From Sphingomonas colocasiae (lineage in GTDB: Bacteria; Pseudomonadota; Alphaproteobacteria; Sphingomonadales; Sphingomonadaceae), in contig NZ_JAINVV010000012.1 of NCBI RefSeq assembly GCF_019880585.1, positions 275,819 through 339,818 of the forward strand: a stretch of 64,000 nt of DNA, read 5' to 3'. Below, piece after piece: positions 53,884 through 61,854 of the stretch; positions within the stretch are counted from its first letter, which is position 1; the number at the start of each line of letters is the position of its first letter. Both the position numbers and the translations under genes were made by a program. A model generated the notes under the pieces. The model saw only the letters and a list, made by a program, of their open reading frames with translations. It was not told where the DNA came from and searched no databases.

Positions 53884-55937
53884 AATGCCCCTCCCGCGCC
53901 TGGCCCCATGGTTGCCGCATCGTCATCCTGCCAGATCCGTGCCCGGTCGATATACCAGGGCAGGACCTCCGGCGTGGCGGTCGCGTCGGGGTTGATCACT
54001 TTCGCGACCGGCCATCCCGCGAACAGCCGCTTGATCGGCAATTCCTGCTTCTTGCCCGAAAGCGTGCGGGGAATGCCCGGCGCGGCGATCAGCCGGTCGG
54101 GCACGAAACGTGGCGACAGGCTGGCGCGGATTGCGCCAGCCACCTCGGCCTCCATCGCCGCATCCAGCCTGTGCCCTTCGGCGGGCACGACGAACATGAT
54201 CAACTGGCTGTCGCCGTGCGCGCGCTCGACGTCGATGATCATGGTGTCGGCGATGGCGGCAAGCCGTTCGACCGCCGAATAGATCTCCGCCGTCCCCATG
54301 CGCAGGCCGTGCCGGTTGATGGTCGCGTCGCTGCGGCCCGAAATCGTACAGCCGCCATCGGCACCGATCGTCAGCCAGTCGCCGTGACGCCAGATTCCCG
54401 GCCATTCCGCGAAATAGGCGTCGCGATAGCGGCTGCCATCCTCGTCCCCCCAGAAATAGAGCGGCATGCTGGGAAAGGGGCGCGTGCAGACCAGTTCGCC
54501 GACCTCGCCGATCACCGGCTCGCCCCGCTCGTCCCAGGCCTCGATCGCCGCGCCGAGATGACGGCATTGCAGCCGCCCGGGCGTGTCGGGCAGTTCGGGA
54601 TTGCCGGCCATGAAGGCGGCGGCGATTTCGGTGCCGCCGCTGACATTGCACCACCAGATATCCGGCCGGCCCATCGTCGCGAACTGCGCGGTGCCCCAGC
54701 GCTGGACGTCGGGCGGCAGCGGCGATCCGGTGCTGCCGAGTGCGCGGATATGCGCGAGCCCGCCGATCCGGGGCAGATCCAGCCCGGCCTTCTGGCAACT
54801 GGCGAAAAAGGCCGCGCCGGCACCGAACCAGGTCGTCCGCGTCCGCGCCGCGAAATCCCAGAGCCGGCTCCAGTCCGGATCGGTCCTGGGGCCACTGGGT
54901 GATCCGTCGAACAGGCAGATGGTCGTGCCGCTCAGCAGTCCGCCGACCTGGATGTTCCACATCACCCAGCCCGTCGCGCTGTACCAGTGGAAGCGATCGC
55001 CGAAATTGTTCGGAGCGTAGCTCGGCCCCAGATCGAAATGAAGCTGCCCCGCGCAGGTCGCGAGCAGCACCCCGCCATGGCCATGCACGATCGGCTTGGG
55101 CAGGCCGGTGGTCCCGCTGGAATAGAGGATCCATAGCGGATGGTCGAAGGGCAGCCACTCGGGCTCGAACGCCGCGACCGCCGCATCGTCGCGCGCGACA
55201 GCCTCTTCGAACGGGCTCGCACCCGGCACGTCACCCTTGCCGAAACCGCTGGCGATGACGAGGAACAGGTCGATGTCGGAAAGCCGGTCCCGGATCTCGG
55301 AGATGGCGGCGCTGCGATCGATCGCCTTGCCCGCGTAGCAGACGCCATCGACCGCGATCAGCGCCTTCGGCCTGATCTGCCGCAGACGATCGAGCACGGC
55401 GTTGCTGCCCATTTCGGGCGAACACAGCGTCCAGATCGCGCCCAGGCTGGCGCAGGCGAGCAACCCGACCACGGCCGCGGGGATATTGGGAAGATAGGCC
55501 GCGACCCGGTCCCCCCGCGTGATACCGCCCCGCCGCAGCTCGATCGCCAGCGAGGCCGCCTGGCGCCGTAGCTCGGCCCAGCTCAGTTCAATGCTTTCGC
55601 CCCGCTCGTTCTCGGCGACGATCGCCGGCTGACCCGCGGCGTCGGCGGCGGCGGCGTGGCTGAATATATGCCGCGCGTAATTGACCTCCGCGCCTTCGAA
55701 CCAGCGCGCCTCAGGCATGTCGCCCCCGCTCAGTACGGCGGAGAACGGCGTCGGGGATTCGATCCGGCCATAATCCCAGACGGCGCGCCAGAACCCGTCC
55801 AGATCCGTCACCGACCAGCGGCGCAGATCCTCATAGTCCGTGAAATCCACCCCGCGATCGGTGCGAAGCCACTCGGTGAACAGGCGGACCTGGGGAACGG
55901 GACCGGAAACGATCACGCTGTTGCCGGCATCACTCAT
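53880..55937 (-). CDS. acetoacetyl-CoA synthetase-like ligase
   Basis: A 685-residue ANL ligase of the acetoacetyl-CoA synthetase group, longer than the other ligases. LYSSGTTGLPKPIVHGHGG is the P-loop; FHWYSATGWVMWN and GTEIAAAF follow; WRHGDWLTIGADGG and SGRSDATINRHGLRMGTAEIY surround the hinge; and GKKQELPIKRL holds the conserved Lys. It probably activates acetoacetate or another short 3-oxo or branched acid. Start at ATG 55937 (MSDAGNSVIV). Its presence in an esterase operon suggests that hydrolysis releases a keto acid. Confidence 0.9.
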   Translation of the reverse strand: MSDAGNSVIVSGPVPQVRLFTEWLRTDRGVDFTDYEDLRRWSVTDLDGFWRAVWDYGRIESPTPFSAVLSGGDMPEARWFEGAEVNYARHIFSHAAAADAAGQPAIVAENERGESIELSWAELRRQAASLAIELRRGGITRGDRVAAYLPNIPAAVVGLLACASLGAIWTLCSPEMGSNAVLDRLRQIRPKALIAVDGVCYAGKAIDRSAAISEIRDRLSDIDLFLVIASGFGKGDVPGASPFEEAVARDDAAVAAFEPEWLPFDHPLWILYSSGTTGLPKPIVHGHGGVLLATCAGQLHFDLGPSYAPNNFGDRFHWYSATGWVMWNIQVGGLLSGTTICLFDGSPSGPRTDPDWSRLWDFAARTRTTWFGAGAAFFASCQKAGLDLPRIGGLAHIRALGSTGSPLPPDVQRWGTAQFATMGRPDIWWCNVSGGTEIAAAFMAGNPELPDTPGRLQCRHLGAAIEAWDERGEPVIGEVGELVCTRPFPSMPLYFWGDEDGSRYRDAYFAEWPGIWRHGDWLTIGADGGCTISGRSDATINRHGLRMGTAEIYSAVERLAAIADTMIIDVERAHGDSQLIMFVVPAEGHRLDAAMEAEVAGAIRASLSPRFVPDRLIAAPGIPRTLSGKKQELPIKRLFAGWPVAKVINPDATATPEVLPWYIDRARIWQDDDAATMGPGAGGAL

Positions 55938-56018
55938 CGAACGAAAAACCCTGCTTCTTCGATAGGGAGGAGGGTTCTTGCCGCACATCCCATGACTTTT
56001 TCGAACGCCTTCGCACCG

Positions 56019-58679
56019 TCAAAAGGCGGTGCGAAGGCTCATCGCCGCGTAGCGGCCGATCGCGTTGTAGGTTCCGCCGATGCCGTCCGTGCCCGGGAAA
56101 TAGGGCGGCGTGGCGTTGAAAAGATCGTTGATCTGCAGCGCCAGTTCCGACCCCTTCGCGAAACCGGTGTCCGGCAGCCTGACCGACAGGCGCAGATCGA
56201 CGGTCGTGTAGCTCTTCGCCTTGTAGACGCTCGTTCCGGTCGGGGTCGCGAAGGGGGCGGTGACCCCGCTGCGGTGATTGACGAAGTTGACGAACGTCAC
56301 CGGCCCGGCGGTCAATCCCAGCGTGGTCCGCAAGGTCGTCCGCGGAATGCCGGCTTCCAGCGAATTGCTGACTGCCGATGTCGGCGACAATTGCGTCCGG
56401 TATTTCAGGATATAGTTACCGGCGATGCCGCCGAACACGCTGCCGAAACCGGTCGTGCTGCGATAACGCACATCGAAGTCGATGCCGTTGGTCTTGCGGA
56501 TGCCGAAATTGCCCTGGCGCAGGTCCAGGATGTTGCCGATCGTCGGCACCGCCGCAAAGGTGTAGAAGAACGGTACCGTGTCCGCGATCGCCGAACTGAC
56601 CTGTGCGGCGCTCGGGTTGCGGACCACCAGCGACGCAAAGGTCGGATCGGTGAAGATCAATGCGCCCAGGCCCGACGGCGTTCCGATCACATCGTCATAT
56701 TTGATGTCGTAGAATGTCGCCCCGGCACTGAATCCGGGCGCGAATTGCGGACGAAGATCGACGCCGAGCGAGAAGGTTCGTGCCTTTTCGGGCTTCAGAT
56801 TCTGATTGCCGCCGAACAGCAGGATCGTGTTCACCTGTGTCGCGCCGCGCAGGGGATCGCGGGCGCCGAACGCGTCGACCAGCGCCGCCGCGGCATAATA
56901 GGAACCGACGGTCGAACCAAGATCGCGCAGGCCCGGCGCGCGGAACGATCGGCCATAGCTGCCGCGCAGGTTGATGCCCTGAACAGGTTCCCAGGTGATG
57001 CCGACCTTCGGATTGGTCGTCGATCCGAAATCGCTGTAATGATCGTATCGGCCCGACAGCGAGAGAGCCAGGCTGTGGAACATCGGCGCGGCATTGTCCG
57101 CGCCGAAGAGCGGCACGAAGAGTTCGGCGTACAGCGACTGGACGCTCCGCTTCAGATCCTCTGGAAAGCCCACGCCGCCGCTCGACCCGCGCTGCATATA
57201 GGTTTCGCGGCGATATTCGGCGCCGAGCGCGACCTTGACCGCCCCGCCCGGCAGATCGGCCAGCGATCCGTCCACCTTCCCGGCGGCGATCCAGGTCCGC
57301 TGGCGATTGGTGAAGTCGGTCGGGTTGTCCAGGATGGCCGCGACGACCGCCGGACTGGTCCCGGTTCCGAAAGGATCGAGCGCCGTCGCGGTCGTGGTGC
57401 CGGCGGCGGCGGTCGACAGGGCCGTGGTGTTGATGCCGGGCTGGAAGGTGTCGTTGCGCGACCAGTTATAGGTGCCGAACAGGCTGGCCTTGAAATCGCC
57501 GGGCAACGCGACGTCGATCCCGGCCGTCGCATTGCCGGCGCGGACGCGGAAGCTCTGGTCGAAATGATCCGCGCCCACCAGCCTGTCGGGCCGGAAATCG
57601 ACGAATTCGAACAGTGCGCCCGTCCCCGGAGGCGCGCGGAAGAAGGGGTTGGCCGGGGTCAGCAGGATCAGGCTCTGTCCGGGAAGCGCCGCCTGGACCA
57701 CATCCTTGCGGTCCGAATAAAGCAGATCGCCCCACAGGGTGACACCCGACGACAGATCCTGCCGCGCGGAGACGAACGCGCTGTGCGTCCGGTTGGTGGG
57801 AACAAGATCGACCGGGCCGCGCGGGTCGCAGGTGTTGATGCCGGGGGCCAGGCTGGGCGCGGCGTAGATCGTGCCGGCGAAAAGATTGACGTTCGCGTCC
57901 GGGCACACCGTCGACCGTGTGTCGACGCCGCCCGCCGCACGGAAATCGAGCGAGCGGTAACGGCGGTCGGCGCCCGTGATGTTGCTGTTCTCGGAATATT
58001 GATAGGCCGCGACGAACGATCCGCTGCCCCAGTCGTGACCGAAGATGCCGCCCGCGTTGAAGGCATGATAATCGTCCGCGAAGCCGTAGCGGACATTCGC
58101 CTCGAACCCCGAGACGCGCTTGCGGGTGATGAAGTTGACCACGCCCGCGACAGCGTCCGATCCATAGATCGCGGACGCGCCGTCCGCGACGATCTCGACG
58201 CGCTCGATCGCGAGTTCGGGAAGGAACGGATAGTCGGGATTGGTCTGCTGCGTGCTGCCCGAGATCAGGCGATGTCCGTTCATCAGCGGCAGCGTCGCGC
58301 TGGGCGGCAGGCCGCGAAGCCCGGGGGCGAAGGAGCCGAGCCCGCCATTGCTGGTGCGCGGCGCGGTGTTGAAGCTGTTGAGCTGGGGCACGGTCGCGAG
58401 CAGTTCCGGCGTGCTGGCCGCGCCGATCAGCTTGGCATCGTCGCGCGACACGCTGATCAGGCCCGATCCCGTCGGCGGGATGCCGCGGATGCTGGTGCCG
58501 GTGACGACGATCTCCTTGTCGGCGTCCGCGCCATCACCTTCCGCCTGTGCGCCGGTGTCGGCGGCCTGGGCATGAACGGCGGCAGGCACGCCCAGCATCG
58601 CGGCCGCAATCGCGGATCCGCACAGCATGCGCGCACGGTGTCCCGTGAGAATGCCCGCGACTATGGTTGTGATCGACAT
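56019..58679 (-). CDS. TonB-dependent outer-membrane receptor
   Basis: An 886-residue receptor. A signal peptide ends near VHAQA; the TonB box is EIVVTGTSIRG and the plug has LRGLPPSATLPLMNGHRL, RVEIVADGASAIYGSDA. This GTSIRG/GSDAVAG type is common in carbohydrate- and aromatic-ester-linked receptors. The barrel ends AMSLRTAF. GGGGAGAGGA precedes ATG 58679. It is 81 bp before the AACS gene and is divergent from the AraC regulator, so it opens the esterase operon. Confidence 0.92.
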   Translation of the reverse strand: MSITTIVAGILTGHRARMLCGSAIAAAMLGVPAAVHAQAADTGAQAEGDGADADKEIVVTGTSIRGIPPTGSGLISVSRDDAKLIGAASTPELLATVPQLNSFNTAPRTSNGGLGSFAPGLRGLPPSATLPLMNGHRLISGSTQQTNPDYPFLPELAIERVEIVADGASAIYGSDAVAGVVNFITRKRVSGFEANVRYGFADDYHAFNAGGIFGHDWGSGSFVAAYQYSENSNITGADRRYRSLDFRAAGGVDTRSTVCPDANVNLFAGTIYAAPSLAPGINTCDPRGPVDLVPTNRTHSAFVSARQDLSSGVTLWGDLLYSDRKDVVQAALPGQSLILLTPANPFFRAPPGTGALFEFVDFRPDRLVGADHFDQSFRVRAGNATAGIDVALPGDFKASLFGTYNWSRNDTFQPGINTTALSTAAAGTTTATALDPFGTGTSPAVVAAILDNPTDFTNRQRTWIAAGKVDGSLADLPGGAVKVALGAEYRRETYMQRGSSGGVGFPEDLKRSVQSLYAELFVPLFGADNAAPMFHSLALSLSGRYDHYSDFGSTTNPKVGITWEPVQGINLRGSYGRSFRAPGLRDLGSTVGSYYAAAALVDAFGARDPLRGATQVNTILLFGGNQNLKPEKARTFSLGVDLRPQFAPGFSAGATFYDIKYDDVIGTPSGLGALIFTDPTFASLVVRNPSAAQVSSAIADTVPFFYTFAAVPTIGNILDLRQGNFGIRKTNGIDFDVRYRSTTGFGSVFGGIAGNYILKYRTQLSPTSAVSNSLEAGIPRTTLRTTLGLTAGPVTFVNFVNHRSGVTAPFATPTGTSVYKAKSYTTVDLRLSVRLPDTGFAKGSELALQINDLFNATPPYFPGTDGIGGTYNAIGRYAAMSLRTAF

Positions 58680-58789
58680 GATGTTCCTCTCCCCTGGCTA
58701 CGCCTTCTCGGCGGCGGATGCCTCCGCTGCCGGGCTGTGCCGGCTTGATATCCTGTTTATGGTTTGCCAGAGCGGTTCGTAAGAGCATC

Positions 58790-58828
58790 AGCGGACATTG
58801 ATGTGTCTTTAGCGGACATCCGGTGTCC
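58790..58828. promoter_or_regulatory. tandem AraC-type binding sites
   Basis: AGCGGACAT occurs at 58790-58798 and 58811-58819, exactly 21 bp (two helical turns) apart. Each starts a near-palindrome: GGACA-x5-TGTCC at 58814-58828 is perfect, and the first copy reads GGACA-x6-TGTCT. They lie between the TonB receptor and the AraC gene and just before the regulator's GGGGA ribosome site, fitting dimer binding by an AraC-type protein. Confidence 0.6.
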
Positions 58829-58841
58829 GGGGACGGGGATC

Positions 58842-59912
58842 ATGGCGGTCGACGACGAACGGGGCGGAACGGCGAACCGCAATACGCGCGCGGGATTTCC
58901 TTCGCTCAACCAGCGCCTCTTCGCGCCGTTCAAGCTGGCGACCGTCATCGACACCGTGGCGAGCCGCGGGATCGCGCCCGAGACCGTGCTCGACCGCACC
59001 GGGCTGACGCTGTCCGAAGTGCGCGATCCGCATACGCTGACCTCGATCGGGCAATATCTGATCGCGTGCGAGAATATCGTGTCCGCCGGCGCCCAGTTCA
59101 GCGATGCGTTCGCGATCGGCTCGCGTCTCCACCTGTCGGCGTACGGCATGTACGGATATGCGCTGATGTGTTCGCCCACCATGCGCGACTTTTTCGATTT
59201 CGCGGTGCGCTACCAGCCGCTCGCCACCCCCACGGTGCGCCTGGGCTGGCGGACGGAGGGGGATGTGGCGATATGGCGGTTCCACGAAATCTATCGCGAC
59301 GTGATGAGCAGCGACGTGCGCACCTTTCTCGTCCGCCAGCAGATGAAGATGACGTACACGCACATCCGCGACACGGCCGGGGCGGACAATCTGCCGGTGC
59401 GCGCGCTGTTCGCGCTGGCCGAGGACGCCCATTCCGCGGAGGATGCGCGCGAACTCTCCTGCCCATGCCTGTACGCACAGCAGGCCAACGAGCTCCACTT
59501 CCCGATCGGGATCCTCGATCAGACGCCGGCGCTGGGCAACCGGCTCACACGGACGATGCTGGAGGAGACATGCGACCGGCTGATCGGACAGTCGCGGATT
59601 TCCTCGGGTCTGTCCGGCGAAGTCTACCAGCTCCTGCTGCTCGCGCCGAACCATTTTCCGTCGATGACGGCGATCGCCGAACAACTCGGCCTGCAGGAAC
59701 GCACTCTGCGCCGCCGCCTTTCGGCCGAGGACACCAGCTATGGCGAGATCGTCGACGACGTCCGTCGCAAGCTGGCGATCGAATATCTGCAGACGACGCG
59801 CATGAGCGTCGACGACGTGGCCTGGAAAGTGGGTTTCAGCGACAGCGCGAACCTGCGCCGCGCGATCCGACGATGGACCGGCCAGACCATCAGCGAGATC
59901 CGTGCGGGATAA
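58842..59912 (+). CDS. AraC-family regulator, OruR/ArgR-like
   Basis: ATG 58842 follows GGGGA. The 356-residue protein has the N-terminal ligand domain typical of the OruR/ArgR branch (LNQRLFAPFKLATVIDTVASRG, LTLSEVRDPHTLTSIGQYL, AYGMYGYALMCSPTMRDFFDF) and a C-terminal AraC helix-turn-helix (SMTAIAEQLGLQERTLRRRL, MSVDDVAWKVGFSDSANLRRA, IRRWTGQTISEIR). It probably activates the divergent TonB receptor/esterase operon through the tandem sites upstream. Confidence 0.92.
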   Translation: MAVDDERGGTANRNTRAGFPSLNQRLFAPFKLATVIDTVASRGIAPETVLDRTGLTLSEVRDPHTLTSIGQYLIACENIVSAGAQFSDAFAIGSRLHLSAYGMYGYALMCSPTMRDFFDFAVRYQPLATPTVRLGWRTEGDVAIWRFHEIYRDVMSSDVRTFLVRQQMKMTYTHIRDTAGADNLPVRALFALAEDAHSAEDARELSCPCLYAQQANELHFPIGILDQTPALGNRLTRTMLEETCDRLIGQSRISSGLSGEVYQLLLLAPNHFPSMTAIAEQLGLQERTLRRRLSAEDTSYGEIVDDVRRKLAIEYLQTTRMSVDDVAWKVGFSDSANLRRAIRRWTGQTISEIRAG

Positions 59913-59946
59913 ACGGTTCGCATCGGACCGGAAACGCCGCCGATGG

Positions 59947-60612
59947 TCAGGCGCAGCCGGTCAGGCCGCCGTCAAGCACGAGTTCGGCACCGGTGACATA
60001 GGCGCCGGCCCGGCTGGACAGGAAGATCACCGCGCCCGCGACATCCTCGGGCGTGATGCATGCATCCGATCCCGCAAAATGCGCGACCCACTCGTCGCGC
60101 GTGCGGGCAAGGAACAGGTGCTCGAAGATCGCGCCGGTCGCCGGATCGCCCTGCCGGTGCATATCCGGATCGAGGCCCAGCCCCTTGAGCAGCGCGGCAT
60201 GGAAATTCGGCTCGATCGCGCCCACCGCGACATGCCGGCCGTCCGCACAGACATAGCAGCGATAATAGGGCCGGCCGCCATCGAGCAGATTGTCCTGGCG
60301 CGCATCGCTCCACCCTCCGCTGCCGCGAAAGGCGTGGAACATGGCGCTCAACGCCGCGACGCCATCGGTCATGGCCGCATCCACCACCTGCCCGCTGCCC
60401 GTTGCGCGCGCCGAATGGAGCGCCGCGAGCACACCGGCGATCAGGAACATCGTGCCGCCCGCATAATCACCGATCAGATTGAGCGGCGGCGGTGGCGGCA
60501 TGCCGGGCGATCCGATCGCGGCCAACACGCCGGTAAGCCCGAGATAGTTGATGTCATGCCCCACATCGTTCGCCAGCGGCCCGCTCTGCCCCCAGCCGGT
60601 GATGCGCGGCAT
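59947..60612 (-). pseudogene. CaiB/BaiF CoA-transferase fragment fused to an SDR tail
   Basis: Residues 3-188 match the middle of CaiB/BaiF family proteins (AMACR-like): RITGWGQSGPLANDVGHDIN, GDYAGGTMFLIAGVLAAL, QVVDAAMTDGV, and RDEWVAHFAGSDACITP. The family's N-terminal 110 residues, which include the catalytic Asp region, are absent. At about 60048 homology switches to an SDR C-terminus (EDVAGAVIFLSSRAGAYVTG and LVLDGGL) that runs to the stop. The piece is thus an in-frame chimera of two gene fragments. Upstream homology ends at the point where the opposite-strand MFS fragment begins. A functional transferase is very unlikely. Confidence 0.8.
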
Positions 60613-60826
60613 GGCGTCTTCGCTCTATATTCTCACCATCACCGTCATCGGCCTGGGCGTCGGGCCCACCGCCGTCGCGCTGATGACCGACTATGTCTTC
60701 GCCGATCCTGCACGGGTGGGCGAGTCGCTCGCGATCGTGACGTTGATCTCCGCAGTCCTGGGCACGCTGCTCCTGTGGCGCGGCGCCAGGGGATTTCGCG
60801 ACATGCCACAATCCGCTCTTTCATAG
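60599..60826 (+). pseudogene. C-terminal remnant of an MFS transporter
   Basis: About 70 codons match the end of spinster-like MFS transporters: SSLYILTITVIGLGVGPTAVAL, DYVFADPARVGESLAIVTL and a last hydrophobic segment. The corresponding end of the intact MFS at 52582 reads LLVMNLIGLGLGPTFVG. The other 11 transmembrane segments are missing, so this is a fragment. It shares its broken edge with the CaiB fragment on the other strand. Confidence 0.7.
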
Positions 60827-60939
60827 CCGCACCACTCCACCGACAGCCGGAGCGGTGTACGGCTGCCCCTCCCTTCGCACGAAGATGCGATCCCGAATAT
60901 CGGGAGCGGATTGCGGCGCCCCTGGCCGATCGACCGCAT

Positions 60940-61854
60940 TCAGGGGCGCGGCCGCCCCTCCGCCCCCTCCTCATCGCCAAAGCTGAACGCCACCGGATCA
61001 ACGATCAGCACGGGAACCGGAGCCGCGCTGTCGACCGAATGAAGCGGCACGTCCGGACTCCGCGGCAGCGCGCCGGCGCTCGCCGGCGGTTTCGGTCGAT
61101 ACCCGGCAAATCCGGCTTCATGTTCGCCGCCCGACCGGTTGCTTCGCGAAGCGATCGGCAGGATCGATGTCATGCCCCGGAAACGGGCCGGCGCACCATC
61201 GCCGGCAAAGACGATCCCGGACAGATCGACCACGGCCAGCGCGGCAAGTGACGGGTCCGGAGTCTCCGCCACCGGTTCGACGGCAAACAACCGAACCGAA
61301 GCGGCAGCCCGCGCACGCAGCAGCGACTCCAGATTGTGACGCGCACGCACGGCATCGGCACCGCCCTCGCCGAACTGGCGCACACGGGCATCGACGACAT
61401 GCCGGAGCATCACCTCCGCCTCGTCGAAACGCCCGCGAAGCTGATAGAGCCCGGCGAGATTGGTGAGCGACACCAATGTCAATGGATGATCGGGGCCGTA
61501 CACGCGCTCGTGCGAGGCGAGCGCGCGCCTGAACAACGGCTCCGCCGCATCGAGCCGCCCCAATGCGTCATAGTTGAGCGCCAGGTTGTTCGCCGACATG
61601 ATCGTGCGCGTATCCTGCGAGCCGAAGCGCTGCTCGGCGAGCGCGAGCGCTTCCGCGCCGAGCTCGGCCCCCCGCTGATATTGCGCGTCGCGATAGGCCT
61701 GCTGCACCTGTGCGTTGAGCTCCGCCCAGGCATCGGCCGGCCGCTCGGCGACCTGCGCGAAACCGGTCGCGCAGGTCGCCAGCAATGCCGCGGCCAGGCT
61801 AGACGATATTCGCCAGCGCGAAGAGGAATGTCGCGCTGTCGGCATCGCCGGCAT
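60940..61854 (-). CDS. TPR-repeat protein with signal peptide
   Basis: A protein of about 304 residues. ATG 61854 (or 61845) starts a basic, hydrophobic signal ending in GFAQ. Two or three kinesin-light-chain-type TPRs follow: AYRDAQYQRGAELGAEALAL, TIMSANNLALNYDALGRLDAAEPLFRRAL and LVSLTNLAGLYQLRGRFDEAEVML. The last 120 residues are low-complexity and Pro/Ala-rich. It overlaps the end of the repeat protein upstream by 56 bp, which supports co-translation. Its role may be secretion or assembly of that surface protein. Confidence 0.75.
   Translation of the reverse strand: MPAMPTARHSSSRWRISSSLAAALLATCATGFAQVAERPADAWAELNAQVQQAYRDAQYQRGAELGAEALALAEQRFGSQDTRTIMSANNLALNYDALGRLDAAEPLFRRALASHERVYGPDHPLTLVSLTNLAGLYQLRGRFDEAEVMLRHVVDARVRQFGEGGADAVRARHNLESLLRARAAASVRLFAVEPVAETPDPSLAALAVVDLSGIVFAGDGAPARFRGMTSILPIASRSNRSGGEHEAGFAGYRPKPPASAGALPRSPDVPLHSVDSAAPVPVLIVDPVAFSFGDEEGAEGRPRP

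Noticed and set aside
55656..58748. Plus-strand frame of 1030 codons across the third TonB receptor
   Set aside because: It is antisense to a receptor with clear signal peptide, plug and barrel end; composition is Arg/Asp-rich without domains.
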